From an uncultured Rhodospirillales bacterium (GTDB lineage: Bacteria; Pseudomonadota; Alphaproteobacteria; Rhodospirillales; 2-02-FULL-58-16), in the NCBI GenBank assembly GCA_913053795.1, contig CAJXGZ010000031.1:1-13717 (forward strand): 13,717 bases of DNA, in the 5' to 3' direction. The notes under the pieces were generated by a model that was not told the DNA's origin, searched no databases, and was given only the letters and a program-made list of their open reading frames with translations. Of this stretch, positions 1-8,482 are shown one piece after another. The position numbers and the translations under genes are program-made. Each line of letters begins with the position of its first letter. Position 1 is the stretch's first letter.

Positions 1-903
1 GCGGCAGTCCATGCGGTTCAGCAAGGATGGCAATTGGGGACGATTGCGCCAAGAATGCAGGATTTGCCGCCTTTGCTGGTCGCCGCCGAGCGGGTGGCGG
101 CCACCGTCTCGCAAGGAGTCCACGGACGGCGGAGAGTCGGGCAGGGCGAGACGTTCTGGCAGTTCCGCCGCTACCAGCCGGGAGATTCGGCCCAGGCCAT
201 AGATTGGCGCCAATCGGCCAAGTCGCAACCCGTTTACGTGCGCGAGAACGAATGGGAGGCGGCCGAGAGCGTTTGGCTGTGGCGTGACGAGTCGCCGTCC
301 ATGCTGTATCGCTCCCGGAAACCCACGCCAAGGAAGGCGGAGTGCGCCGCTTTGCTGTTGTTGGCGCTGGCCTCGTTGCTGGTAAAGGGCGGCGAACGCG
401 TGGCCCTGCTCGGCTCGGGTCGGGCTCCGGCCTCCGGTCACGCTTTTCTTAGCCGCCTGGCCACCGCCGTTGAGGAGGCCCTTGAACCCGAAGAAGGGCG
501 CAAGGCCTCCGCCAGTCTGCCTGCTTTCGAATTATTGCCCCGTCACGCCCGCGTTGTTCTTATCGGCGATTTCTTGCCGCCGTTGGAGGAGGTTGAGGCC
601 GCCGTCGCCGCCTTTTCCGGTTTGGGCGCGCGCGGCCACCTGATGCAGGTCCTGGATCCGGCGGAGGAAACTTTGCCGTTTTCCGGCAGGGTGCGCTTTC
701 GCGGCATGGAGAACGAAGGGGACGTCCTGATCCCCAGGGTCGAGAGCCTGCGCGGCGATTATCAAAACGCCGTCGCCCGCCACCATGACGGGCTGGCGGC
801 GGTGGCCCGCGCGGCGGGATGGAGCTTCGCCGCCCACCGCACGGACCGGCCGCCGGAGATGGCGCTGCTCGCCCTCTATATGGCTCTATCGGAACCATTC
901 TGA
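1..903 (+). CDS. DUF58 domain protein, 5' partial
   Basis: This is a DUF58-family protein of the MoxR-associated cluster. The frame is open from base 1, and the segment before the first plausible internal starts (TTG at 34, ATG at 55) still reads as protein. The true start therefore probably lies upstream of the window. Visible family features are the stretch GRRRVGQGETFWQFRRY followed by PGDS and IDWRQSAK (about nt 124-225). A DxSxS metal-site-like motif, DESPS, is encoded at 286-300, as expected of the VWA-like fold in this family. The C-terminal half contains alternating hydrophobic strands such as RVVLIGDFLPPL. The stop TGA (901-903) overlaps the ATG of the next gene, so the two are translationally coupled. 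The family is thought to act with MoxR AAA+ ATPases in envelope maturation or stress; the biochemical role is unknown. Family assignment is firm; role is inference. Confidence 0.9.
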   Translation, partial: AAVHAVQQGWQLGTIAPRMQDLPPLLVAAERVAATVSQGVHGRRRVGQGETFWQFRRYQPGDSAQAIDWRQSAKSQPVYVRENEWEAAESVWLWRDESPSMLYRSRKPTPRKAECAALLLLALASLLVKGGERVALLGSGRAPASGHAFLSRLATAVEEALEPEEGRKASASLPAFELLPRHARVVLIGDFLPPLEEVEAAVAAFSGLGARGHLMQVLDPAEETLPFSGRVRFRGMENEGDVLIPRVESLRGDYQNAVARHHDGLAAVARAAGWSFAAHRTDRPPEMALLALYMALSEPF

Positions 904-3584
904 TGGTGTCGTTTGGCGCATTGTCTTTCGCCCAGCCCTTGGCGCTTGCGGCGTTGCTCTTGTTGCCGTCCCTTTGGCTGCTGCTGCGCTTGACGCCTCC
1001 GGCGCCGCTTATGGCGCGCTTTCCGCCGGTGCGCTTGCTCGCCAAGCTGATGCGGCGGGATGAAAGCCCGGCGAAAGCGCCGTTATGGATGCTGATCTTG
1101 CGGCTGTTTCTGGCGGCGGCGTTGATTATTGGATTCGCTCATCCGCTGCTTAACGCCACCACCGTGCTCAGGGGTCAGGGACCCGTGTTTCTTATTATTG
1201 ACGACGGATGGGCCGCCGCCGTGAATTGGCGCGGACGCCAAGCAATTATCAAAGCGCTCGTCGATCAAGCCGCGCGCGAGGACCGCGCGGTGGTTGTCGT
1301 CACCACAGCCCCCTCAAATGAAGGCGGCGGCGTTCCAAAGCCAAAAATTATGCGCGCGAGAGAGGCCGGAAAATTGCTTGCGGCCCTGCAGCCCAAGCCC
1401 TGGCCAACCGACCGCAAGGCGGCGTTGGAGTCCTTAATCGCGCAAGCCTTTAGTCAACCGGGTCATGTGGCTTGGCTTAGCGACGGGCTTGAAGAAGGCG
1501 GGCCTGAGAAATTTATCGCCCCCCTGCAAACCCTTGGCACAATGACCGTGTTCGCCGAACCGCCGGACAGGACCGCCATGGTTTTGATGGAGCCCCAATC
1601 CGAAGGCGCGGCGCTCGCCGTTTTCGCCGCCCGCGCCCAGCCCGGATTGGCGGACGTGCGGCGCCTGATCGCCTTTGACGATCAGGGCCGCCTGCTCGGA
1701 AGCGCCGGTCTTGTTTTCGCGCGCGGCGAAAAAACAGCCCAAGCGCGGCTCGAATTGCCGGCGGAATTGCGCAACAGATTAACGCGGCTTGAGATCGAGG
1801 ATGAAAATACCGCAGCCGCGGTAATTTTGCTGGACGAACGCTGGCGGCGGCGCCCCGTGGGTCTGGTTTCGACCGCGGAGGCGGGCGGGGGAAAGCCATT
1901 GCTGAACGGCCTGTACTATATTGAGCGCGCCCTCGCCCCCTTTGCCGAAATCCGCCGAGGCAAGCTCGATGAGCTGCTGCAGCGGGAGCTTTCCGTATTG
2001 ATTCTTGACGACCCCGGGCGACTGGAGGAAGCCGGGCTGAAAAAACTTGAGAACTGGATCGATGGAGGCGGCGTCGTTATCCGCTTCGCCGGACCCAGGC
2101 TGGCCCGATCTCAAGGCGGCTTGCTGCCGGTAAAGCTGCGTCTTGGCGACCGCTCTATCGGCGGCGCCATGTCGTGGAGCAAACCCGTGGCTTTGGCGCC
2201 TTTTCGCGAGGATAGTCCTTTCTTTGGCTTGGCCGTTCCCGATGACGTCAGGATTAGGCGGCAAGTGCTGGCGCGGCCCTCGCCCGGCCTGGCGTCCAAA
2301 ATTTGGGCGCGCCTTAGCGACGGCACGCCGCTGGTGACCGCTGAGAGACGCGGCGCGGGGCGGCTTATACTGGTTCACGCCACCGCCAGCCCGGCATGGT
2401 CCAACCTGCCCCTTTCCGGCCTGTTCGTACAGATGCTGCGCCGCATTGTGGGGCTCAGTCAGGGCGTGTACGCCAAGCCCGGCGGCGGCGCGCTAGAGCC
2501 TTTGAAAACGTTGGATGGATTTGGGCGTCTGGGCGCGCCGCCGGCGGGCGCTCTTTCCGTCGCGCCGGGCGCCCTCAGTGAAACGGCTCCGGGGCCCCGC
2601 CATCCGCCTGGATATTACGGCGCTGAAAACCAAGATAGCGTTAGCGCCCGGCGGGCCTTGAATCTTGCCGGGAGTTTGCCCCAACCTCGGCTTTTTCACA
2701 GCCCTGGGGTCGAGCGTTTGAGCTACGCCGCTTCCAGGGAAACCGACCTCAAACCTGTGCTGCTGACCTTGGCGCTGTTATTGATGGTGGTCGACTTGGC
2801 CGCCAGTTTGTTCCTGCGCGGCCTGCTGCGCCCGGGCTTGGCGGCGCCGGCTGTGGCGGCGATGATCCTGGCTGGGGGAGCAATGGAAACTTTCGCCGCC
2901 GAAGACGCCGCGCGCGCCGCCACCCTGGAAACCCGCCTCGCTTACTTGATTACCGGCGACGCGCGCGTCGATGAGGTCAGCCGCGCCGGCCTGTGGGGCT
3001 TGGGCGTTGTCGTTAACCGCCGAACCACGGCGGAATTGGGCGAACCCCTTGGCGTCAATCCTGAAAACGATGAACTGAGCTTTTTCCCGTTAATCTATTG
3101 GCCCGCCGCGCCCGGCGGGCCGTCTCTATCGGCAAAGGCCGCGGCCAACCTCAACGCCTATCTTCGCAATGGCGGAGCCATCGTCTTTGACGCCCGCGAC
3201 ACGGATCGCGACTTTAGGGAAATCGCCGCCAGGCTGGATATTCCAGCCCTGGAGCCCTTAACCTTCAATCATGTTTTAACGCGCTCTTTCTATCTTTTAC
3301 GAGAATTTCCGGGGCGCCTGAAGGGCGGCGACATATGGGTCGAACGCGCCGGCGGAAGGATCAACGACGGCGTTTCCACGATTATCGCCGGCAGGCATGA
3401 CTGGGCCGGGGCCTGGGCCATGGACGACGCGCTACGCCCCCTGTACGCGGTTTCTCCGGGCGGCGAAAAACAACGCGAAGCGGCCTACAGGTTTGGCGTC
3501 AACCTGGTGATGTACGCCCTCACCGGCAACTACAAGGCGGATCAAATTCACCTGCCGGCGATCCTTGAAAGGCTGGGCCAATAG
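903..3584 (+). CDS. BatA-type N-terminus plus DUF4159 membrane protein
   Basis: 893-aa membrane protein. I chose ATG 903 because it overlaps the upstream stop as TGATG; the open frame extends further 5' only inside the DUF58 gene. The N-terminus matches the BatA/aerotolerance-regulator type: LSFAQPLALAALLLLP, membrane segments at about residues 10-30 and 61-79, then a VWA-like strand FLIIDDGWAA. Here the DxSxS metal site is degenerate (D100-D-G-W-A). Around residues 362-400 lies a glutamine-amidotransferase-like segment (LSVLILDDP, then WIDGGGVVIRF). Two more hydrophobic stretches occur near 620-642 and 645-665. The C-terminal DUF4159 domain spans about 672-885 (RLAYLITGD, LSFFPLIYWP, LRNGGAIVFDARD). 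It ends in a TAGTG overlap with the next gene. It is probably an inner-membrane protein with a large periplasmic portion, working with its two neighbours and a MoxR ATPase. Domain calls are good; function is unknown. Confidence 0.9.
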   Translation: MVSFGALSFAQPLALAALLLLPSLWLLLRLTPPAPLMARFPPVRLLAKLMRRDESPAKAPLWMLILRLFLAAALIIGFAHPLLNATTVLRGQGPVFLIIDDGWAAAVNWRGRQAIIKALVDQAAREDRAVVVVTTAPSNEGGGVPKPKIMRAREAGKLLAALQPKPWPTDRKAALESLIAQAFSQPGHVAWLSDGLEEGGPEKFIAPLQTLGTMTVFAEPPDRTAMVLMEPQSEGAALAVFAARAQPGLADVRRLIAFDDQGRLLGSAGLVFARGEKTAQARLELPAELRNRLTRLEIEDENTAAAVILLDERWRRRPVGLVSTAEAGGGKPLLNGLYYIERALAPFAEIRRGKLDELLQRELSVLILDDPGRLEEAGLKKLENWIDGGGVVIRFAGPRLARSQGGLLPVKLRLGDRSIGGAMSWSKPVALAPFREDSPFFGLAVPDDVRIRRQVLARPSPGLASKIWARLSDGTPLVTAERRGAGRLILVHATASPAWSNLPLSGLFVQMLRRIVGLSQGVYAKPGGGALEPLKTLDGFGRLGAPPAGALSVAPGALSETAPGPRHPPGYYGAENQDSVSARRALNLAGSLPQPRLFHSPGVERLSYAASRETDLKPVLLTLALLLMVVDLAASLFLRGLLRPGLAAPAVAAMILAGGAMETFAAEDAARAATLETRLAYLITGDARVDEVSRAGLWGLGVVVNRRTTAELGEPLGVNPENDELSFFPLIYWPAAPGGPSLSAKAAANLNAYLRNGGAIVFDARDTDRDFREIAARLDIPALEPLTFNHVLTRSFYLLREFPGRLKGGDIWVERAGGRINDGVSTIIAGRHDWAGAWAMDDALRPLYAVSPGGEKQREAAYRFGVNLVMYALTGNYKADQIHLPAILERLGQ

Positions 3585-5602
3585 TGGAGGCAAGCGCCGT
3601 CAGTTTTAATCCTTTGCTTCCTTGGCCCTTCATCGCCGCCGGCCTCGCGGCCGCTTTTGCGCTGCTCGTCTTGACGGCGTTGCGCCGCGGCAAAGGCGTT
3701 GTCGCGCGCGGCGCGGCGCTGGCTTTGTTGGCGCTGGCTTTGCTCAATCCGCGCGTTGTCAGCGAGACCCGCGAAAAGCAGCCGGACGTCGCGCATATCG
3801 TGGTCGATCAGTCAACCAGCCAGAGCGTCGGCGCGCGCCGGGAGCGGAGCGAAGCCGCGCTTGCCGCCGTTACCGCCGCCCTATCCCGCTTCGAGGGCCT
3901 TGAGGTCAAGGTTGCGCGCTCCAGGAAAGGCGGCGGCACAAGCCTTTTCGCCACGCTTGAGAGCGCCGCCGCCGGAACCCCGGCGGAGCGCTTCGCCGGC
4001 GCCGTGCTGATAACCGACGGACAAGTCCACGACGCGCCCGCCACCCTTGTGGGCCCCCTGCATGTCCTGCTCAGCGGCGAACGCGGCGAGATCGACCGGC
4101 GCATCATTATTGAAAAGGCGCCCAGTTACGGCATTGCCGGAAAGTCCGTCACCCTCGTTTACCGCATCGAGGACCGCTTTAGCGGCGCCAAGGAGAAGAC
4201 GGCGCGGGTCCGCATTGACATTGACGGCGAGGAAGCGGAAACCAGCCAGGTCGCCATCGGCCAAAGCCAACGCTTCACCTTCACCCTTAACCACGCCGGC
4301 AAGACGGTTGTTGAGTTGACGGCGGACCCCCGCGAAGGCGAACTCTCGACGCTTAACAACCGCGCCGCGGTCGCCGTCAACGGGGTGCGCGACCGGCTCA
4401 AGGTGCTGCTGGTTTCGGGCCAGCCCCACTTGGGCGAGCGCGCCTGGCGCAACCTCCTCAAGTCGGACCCGGCGGTGGACCTGATCCACTTCACCATCCT
4501 CAGGACCACGGACAAAGACGACTTTACGCCGCTCCGCGAGCTTTCCCTGATCGTCTTTCCCATCAAGGAGTTGTTCGACGTCAAGCTTCAAGATTTCGAT
4601 CTCATCGTCTTCGACCGCTATGTTTTGCGGGGCGTCCTGCCCCTTCAATATTGGAGCAACATCAAGAACTTCCTTTTGAAGGGCGGCGCCATTCTGTTGG
4701 CGTCCGGACCTGAATTCGCCGGGCCGCGAAGCTTGTTCAGGACCGATCTGGGCCAGGTCATGCCGGCCAAGCCGACGGGCCGGATCATGAAGAAAGGCTT
4801 TACCCCCGAGCTCACCGAAGCCGGACGCCGCCACCCGGTCACCGCCGGACTTCGCCCCCCCTGGGGCCGCTGGTTCCGGCAGGTGCTGGTGGAGACCAGC
4901 GGCGGCGTCGCTCTGCTGCAAGGCCCCGGCGACAACCCCCTGCTGGTCCTGCAAAGGGTGGGCGAGGGCCGCATCGCGCAAATGATGAGCGATCACATCT
5001 GGCTCTGGGCCCGGGGCTTCGAGGGCGGCGGCCCCCACGGCGAGCTCATGCGCCGCATCGCCCACTGGCTGATGAAGGAGCCGGACCTGGAGGAGGAAAG
5101 CCTCAAGGCCGACGTCAAGGACGGACGGCTCATCATTCAGCGCCGCAGCCTTTCTTCCGTAACGCCCGAAGTCACCCTCACCTCCCCCTCCGGCGAAACG
5201 TTTAAATTGAGCCTGGAGGAAAACGAAAACGGCCTGGCCACGGCTGAGGCGGCGGCGGACGAGTTGGGCCTTTACCGGGTCAGCGACGGCGCCAAGACGG
5301 CGCTCGCCGCCGCCGGCGCCCTGAACCCCCGGGAGTACGCGGACCTGCGCGCCACCGAGGAAATTCTGGCCCCCATCGCCAAGGCCAGCGGCGGCGGCGT
5401 CTCCTGGATCGCCGAGGGCCTTCCCGATTTCCGGCGCGTCCGCCCGGGGCGCGGCACCGCCGGGCGCGGATGGATCGGTTTCAGGGAAAACCGCTCCTAC
5501 GTGGTTACGGGCATGACGCAAACGCCCCTTTTTCCGGGCCTGTTGGTCCTGTCCCTGGTCCTCATCGCCCTCGCCCTGGCGTGGCGGCGGGAAGGAAAAT
5601 AG
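3584..5602 (+). CDS. COG5426-like membrane protein with VWA-type motif
   Basis: 672-aa protein starting with GTG at 3584, which overlaps the previous TAG stop (TAGTG). Two N-terminal membrane segments (about residues 12-33 and 41-56) are followed by a VWA-like region. It has an intact DxSxS motif, D75-Q-S-T-S79, a candidate MIDAS threonine T119, and the strand VLITDGQ with D145. Residues about 170-290 look like beta-rich CARDB/Ig-type repeats. Residues about 295-500 resemble a class I glutamine amidotransferase-like fold (LIVFPIKELF, FLLKGGAILLASGPEF) without an obvious catalytic Cys-His pair. A single C-terminal membrane helix lies at about 645-666, followed by basic WRREGK. The family is often annotated as a glutamine-amidotransferase-like or uncharacterised membrane protein. 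Being third in the coupled DUF58/DUF4159 cluster suggests a joint envelope complex. No enzymatic activity can be claimed. Confidence 0.85.
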   Translation: MEASAVSFNPLLPWPFIAAGLAAAFALLVLTALRRGKGVVARGAALALLALALLNPRVVSETREKQPDVAHIVVDQSTSQSVGARRERSEAALAAVTAALSRFEGLEVKVARSRKGGGTSLFATLESAAAGTPAERFAGAVLITDGQVHDAPATLVGPLHVLLSGERGEIDRRIIIEKAPSYGIAGKSVTLVYRIEDRFSGAKEKTARVRIDIDGEEAETSQVAIGQSQRFTFTLNHAGKTVVELTADPREGELSTLNNRAAVAVNGVRDRLKVLLVSGQPHLGERAWRNLLKSDPAVDLIHFTILRTTDKDDFTPLRELSLIVFPIKELFDVKLQDFDLIVFDRYVLRGVLPLQYWSNIKNFLLKGGAILLASGPEFAGPRSLFRTDLGQVMPAKPTGRIMKKGFTPELTEAGRRHPVTAGLRPPWGRWFRQVLVETSGGVALLQGPGDNPLLVLQRVGEGRIAQMMSDHIWLWARGFEGGGPHGELMRRIAHWLMKEPDLEEESLKADVKDGRLIIQRRSLSSVTPEVTLTSPSGETFKLSLEENENGLATAEAAADELGLYRVSDGAKTALAAAGALNPREYADLRATEEILAPIAKASGGGVSWIAEGLPDFRRVRPGRGTAGRGWIGFRENRSYVVTGMTQTPLFPGLLVLSLVLIALALAWRREGK

Positions 5603-5638
5603 AAGACGTCCGCGCGACGGCGCACTATATGTACCCAC

Positions 5639-6517
5639 ATGGAACGCAGAAAAGTCGCCCGTCCGCATTTGGAAATTCCCGCCGCGCTTGACCTCGGCGA
5701 GGTCCGGCAATGGAACCCCTACGGCGCCTACCCCTACGAGCTCAAAATGAAGCGCAAGGAGTACGAAAGCCGCAAAAAGGAGTTGCAGATCGAGCTGCTC
5801 AAGCTCCAGCGCTGGGTCAAGGACGCCGGTAAAAAGATCGTCGCCCTGTTCGAAGGCCGCGACGCCGCCGGCAAGGGCGGAACCATCAAGCGCTTCATGG
5901 AGCACCTGAACCCCCGCGGCGCCCGGGTGGTGGCGCTGGAGAAGCCGACCGAGGCGGAGCGCGGCCAATGGTACTACCAGCGCTATATCCGCCACCTGCC
6001 CACGGTGGGCGAGATCGTGCTCTTCGACCGCTCCTGGTACAACCGCGCCGGCGTCGAGCGGGTGATGGCGTTCTGCGAGCAAAGCGAATACCTGTCGTTC
6101 CTGGAGCAGGCCCCGGAATTCGAGCGGCTGCTCACCGAAAGCGCGGACTATATGTTCAAGTACTGGTTCTCGGTCAGCCGCGAGGAGCAGCTGCGGCGCT
6201 TCGACTCCCGCCGCAAGGACCCGCTCAAGCAGTGGAAGCTGAGTTCCGTGGACGTGGAATCCCTCGGCAAGTGGGACGATTACACCGAGGCCAAGGAAGC
6301 CATGTTCCGCCATACCCACACCCTGGACGCCCCATGGACGGTGGTCCGCTCGGACGATAAGAAGCGGGCCCGCATCAACTGCATGCTGGATTTTCTCAAC
6401 TGCCTCCCCTATCCGGACAAGAACGACAAGGTGGTTGTCGCCCCGGACCCATTGATTGCGGGCTCCCCGGATGTTCCGCCGGAAACGGCGCCGGACGCGG
6501 TGGACGAAAAAAGTTAG
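5639..6517 (+). CDS. ppk2: Polyphosphate kinase 2, class I
   Basis: 292-aa polyphosphate kinase 2. The family transfers phosphate between inorganic polyphosphate and nucleoside diphosphates (class I: ADP or GDP), linking polyphosphate stores to nucleotide energy charge in the cytosol. Key features are all present: Walker A G73-R-D-A-A-G-K-G-G81, Walker B VLFD with D130, followed by R131-S-W-Y-N-R136. The lid region has RRFDSRRKDPLKQWKLS (about residues 186-202) and KWDDY follows. The length fits single-domain class I enzymes. The start is ATG 5639, 36 nt after the preceding stop; no convincing Shine-Dalgarno lies in front of it. The C-terminal tail after about residue 262 is Pro/Ala/Asp-rich and not conserved-looking. 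The gene may be read through from the upstream cluster, but a functional link is not evident. Confidence 0.96.
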   Translation: MERRKVARPHLEIPAALDLGEVRQWNPYGAYPYELKMKRKEYESRKKELQIELLKLQRWVKDAGKKIVALFEGRDAAGKGGTIKRFMEHLNPRGARVVALEKPTEAERGQWYYQRYIRHLPTVGEIVLFDRSWYNRAGVERVMAFCEQSEYLSFLEQAPEFERLLTESADYMFKYWFSVSREEQLRRFDSRRKDPLKQWKLSSVDVESLGKWDDYTEAKEAMFRHTHTLDAPWTVVRSDDKKRARINCMLDFLNCLPYPDKNDKVVVAPDPLIAGSPDVPPETAPDAVDEKS

Positions 6518-6544
6518 AATCCGCCCCCGCTTCGGGGTAGGATT
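6518..6544 (+). terminator. Inverted repeat after ppk2, possible terminator
   Basis: Immediately after the ppk2 stop, AATCC pairs with GGATT and an inner CCCC(G) pairs with (C)GGGG around a short CTT loop, with a 2-nt internal mismatch. No T-run follows, so this is either a weak or factor-assisted terminator, or simply a structured spacer before the next gene. Confidence 0.35.
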
Positions 6545-6583
6545 TAAAGGCAGCCCAACACAATCAACGACGGGAGCCCGCCA

Positions 6584-6976
6584 ATGCCTTTCGCCAAATT
6601 CGACGCCGACGGAAACGTGCTCGCCCTTTTCCGCAAGAAGGTGGAGGACGATCTCGTTGAAGTGCAAAACAACGATCCCATCCTCAGCACGTTTCTGCGC
6701 GCGCAGCTGGTCGAAGCCGCCATCAACAAAAGCTTCATCGAATCCGACTTAAGCCTCGTTAGGGTTATTGAGGACTTGATCGACGTGCTTATCGAACGGG
6801 GCGCCTTCCGCTTCACCGACCTGCCCGAAATGGCCCAGGAGAAACTCCTGAAACGCCGGGGCCTGAGAAAAGAGTTCGCCTACATGGCGACGCTTTTCGC
6901 CACGGACGAGGACGAAGACGACGAATTCATCAACATCGACGCGGACGCCGAGGCGGACAGCGACGGCTTGCTGTAG
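6584..6976 (+). CDS. Small acidic conserved protein ('tryptophan synthase beta-like')
   Basis: 130-aa protein of a widespread proteobacterial family often mislabelled 'tryptophan synthase subunit beta-like'. It has no tryptophan-synthase PLP domain. Recognisable features are the N-terminal pattern FAKFDADGNVLALF, a central helix LVRVIEDLIDVLIERG (about residues 60-75) and FTDLPEMAQEKLLKRRGLR. The tail, from about residue 107, is strongly acidic with runs of Asp and Glu. The start ATG 6584 has GGGAG 8 nt upstream as a good ribosome binding site. It is cytosolic, with no signal peptide or membrane segment. It follows ppk2 in the same direction and converges with the RES gene, the facing stop codons being about 70 nt apart. 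Molecular function is unknown; the family recognition is from memory of the conserved IEDLID...RFTDLP pattern. Confidence 0.8.
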   Translation: MPFAKFDADGNVLALFRKKVEDDLVEVQNNDPILSTFLRAQLVEAAINKSFIESDLSLVRVIEDLIDVLIERGAFRFTDLPEMAQEKLLKRRGLRKEFAYMATLFATDEDEDDEFINIDADAEADSDGLL

Positions 6977-7045
6977 GACCAAAAAAACACTTTTTGCACG
7001 GTTTCTTATCTTCTCCGCGACTACTGGTGCGCTTCTAACCTGAGT

Positions 7046-7630
7046 TCACCCTGCCCCTCTTAATGGCCCTTTACGCCCCCTCGTCTGGGTTTTGCGCCAG
7101 CTTGACCAATCGACCGTCTTGGTTTCACACGCTTCGAGCCGAAAGTCATCTCCCGCACGGTCCATGAAAACAACGAGATTGACGCCGCCATACCGTGCGC
7201 TTGGGACCAGCAGGCCGTCAAAATCCAGAAAATGGGCGGCGGAGGCGATGGCTTGGGTGGCCGTGTAATCAAAGCCGTCATATTTGGCGGCGTTCACGCC
7301 CAATTGGGACAGCCGCGACAAATCAGCCAAGCGCAGCGTTCGCGCCAATTGCAGACGCAGGCGATGAATTTCGTGTTCCATGCGGCTCGGCCAAACGGGC
7401 TCCAAGGACAAGCGAAACCCGGCCTCCGCCAAGGCGCCTTCAGGCTCCAAGGACGTATAGAGGACCTCGAATTCGCCGGGAGGACTCCAGCGGCCATCAG
7501 CGACCGATCCTTTCGCAACGTCCCACCCTTTTCTCGCAACCCGCCAGACATCGCCGTCAAAGGGCGCGGGACCGATCTCTTCAAGCGCGTCGAGTATAGC
7601 CCGGTCATGAACGCGACCCCACCCCTTCAT
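7046..7630 (-). CDS. RES-domain toxin (predicted NAD+-degrading)
   Basis: 194-aa RES-domain protein. The domain is named for conserved Arg, Glu and Ser, all placed as expected here: VWRVAR (R30), E69 in the helix after YTSLEPEG, and S144 in LVPSARYGG. The family comprises toxins that break down NAD+ (phosphorolysis or hydrolysis; e.g. MbcT, ParT, Res), neutralised by a Xre-type antitoxin. The antitoxin gene ends 2 nt upstream, so the pair is co-translated. Length is typical of single-domain RES toxins, and no disruption is visible. The C-terminal tail after about residue 175 is basic (KTQTRGRKG). It sits last in the minus-strand operon, so toxin follows antitoxin. The catalytic chemistry is inferred from family membership. 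Confidence 0.92.
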   Translation of the reverse strand: MKGWGRVHDRAILDALEEIGPAPFDGDVWRVARKGWDVAKGSVADGRWSPPGEFEVLYTSLEPEGALAEAGFRLSLEPVWPSRMEHEIHRLRLQLARTLRLADLSRLSQLGVNAAKYDGFDYTATQAIASAAHFLDFDGLLVPSARYGGVNLVVFMDRAGDDFRLEACETKTVDWSSWRKTQTRGRKGPLRGAG

Positions 7631-7632
7631 GA

Positions 7633-7971
7633 TTATGTATAGGCTCCGTCCTCAAGGCTTTCGATCACCGCCAGAACCTCATCGGCCCTGCCATCGTGAA
7701 TAAGATCAATGGCCCGTTCATCGTTGAGCAAGCGATGCCTCGAATAAAGCCATATACGAGTCTCATCGGGCGCATAGAAATCCGCCAACCGGTCCACCAC
7801 GTAGCGGAGGTCGGAAATCAGAAGCTGCGTCTTTGGATGGGGAAACGTCTTGCCGGAAGTCCAGCGCGACACCGTCGCCGGCGAAACGGACGCAATATTG
7901 GCAACATCCATACCCTTGAGGCCGCCATGATCCTTGAGGTCATCCAAAATCTTGGAAACAGCGCTCGACAT
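7633..7971 (-). CDS. Xre/MbcA/ParS-type antitoxin
   Basis: 112-aa antitoxin partner of the RES toxin. The N-terminal half holds a helix-turn-helix (about residues 16-45: MDVANIASVSPATVSRW, then TSGKTFPHP), suited to DNA binding and autorepression. The C-terminal half (WLYSRHRLLNDERAIDLI, then VLAVIESLEDG) is the toxin-binding domain typical of RES partners. The start ATG overlaps the stop of the upstream gene by one base (TAATG), and its own stop is 2 nt before the RES start, so all three are tightly coupled. It probably represses the promoter at 8483-8511. The HTH is shorter than in many Xre antitoxins but complete. The pairing with RES makes the assignment secure; operator recognition is inferred. 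Confidence 0.9.
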   Translation of the reverse strand: MSSAVSKILDDLKDHGGLKGMDVANIASVSPATVSRWTSGKTFPHPKTQLLISDLRYVVDRLADFYAPDETRIWLYSRHRLLNDERAIDLIHDGRADEVLAVIESLEDGAYT

Positions 7972-8450
7972 TACTTGCGCTCCAATACTGAATTAATTGT
8001 GCGCCCATTACCGCGAAACTCTGGTGATTGAGAACGCGTCGCTAATTTTTCGCTATCATGGAGGTCATCCATCGCTTCCCATAGGCGCACTAGACGCCCC
8101 TTTGCATCGCTAATTGCTTTCACCACTTTTTCATCCGCAATTTTCAACCGCACTCCTTTTCGCGCGGACCTAACTGCAGGATAGACCTGATGCTTGATGA
8201 AATGCCCTGCACGCCTTAATTCAGGAACGCTAGATAAGTCATCAAGCTGCCTACGGCGCTGGGTAGCCGCCGACGACTTCATAAGATCATCTTGCTCTGT
8301 GATATGGGCCGCTTCAAAAACCACCCGCCTATAAGGGAACCGCCCCGCAGCGAGCATTGCCTCTAGCTTTCGATGCCCCGTATATCCGATGCGCAAAAAG
8401 CCCGCCACCGGCGCCGCCTGGGGGTGCAAAACATGTACCGTTCCAACCAT
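7971..8450 (-). CDS. Unrecognised first gene of the RES/Xre operon
   Basis: 159-aa protein that I do not recognise. ATG at 8450 has AAGGA 8 nt upstream. The N-terminal part is beta-like and contains FLRIGYTGHRKLEAML and FPYRRVVFEAAHI; the rest is mainly helical and basic, with RRRQLDDL, AGHFIKHQVYPAVRSARKG and GRLVRLWEAMDDLHD. There is no signal peptide, membrane segment or recognisable catalytic motif. It lies directly behind the operon promoter, and its stop shares a base with the antitoxin start, so it is made in step with the toxin-antitoxin pair. Its base composition is lower in GC than the chromosomal genes around it. It may be a third component, a helper or a DNA/RNA-binding regulator; none of these is shown. 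It has no Xre or RES features itself. Confidence 0.75.
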   Translation of the reverse strand: MVGTVHVLHPQAAPVAGFLRIGYTGHRKLEAMLAAGRFPYRRVVFEAAHITEQDDLMKSSAATQRRRQLDDLSSVPELRRAGHFIKHQVYPAVRSARKGVRLKIADEKVVKAISDAKGRLVRLWEAMDDLHDSEKLATRSQSPEFRGNGRTINSVLERK

Positions 8451-8482
8451 GCCAACATTCCTTATGCATTTTCATTCCTTTT

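Noticed and set aside
1779..2378. A 199-codon minus-strand frame inside the DUF4159 gene
   Set aside because: Fully within a well-supported coding sequence, with no family resemblance or ribosome binding site.
3881..6667. A 928-codon open frame on the minus strand, antisense to the COG5426-like gene, ppk2 and the start of the next gene
   Set aside because: It is a by-product of GC-rich codon use: the plus strand has recognisable proteins with intact motifs throughout, and the antisense translation shows no domain I know.
6980..6996. CAAAAA...TTTTTG between the convergent small protein and RES genes as a terminator
   Set aside because: The stem is only A-T pairs with a 5-nt loop, too weak for an intrinsic terminator.
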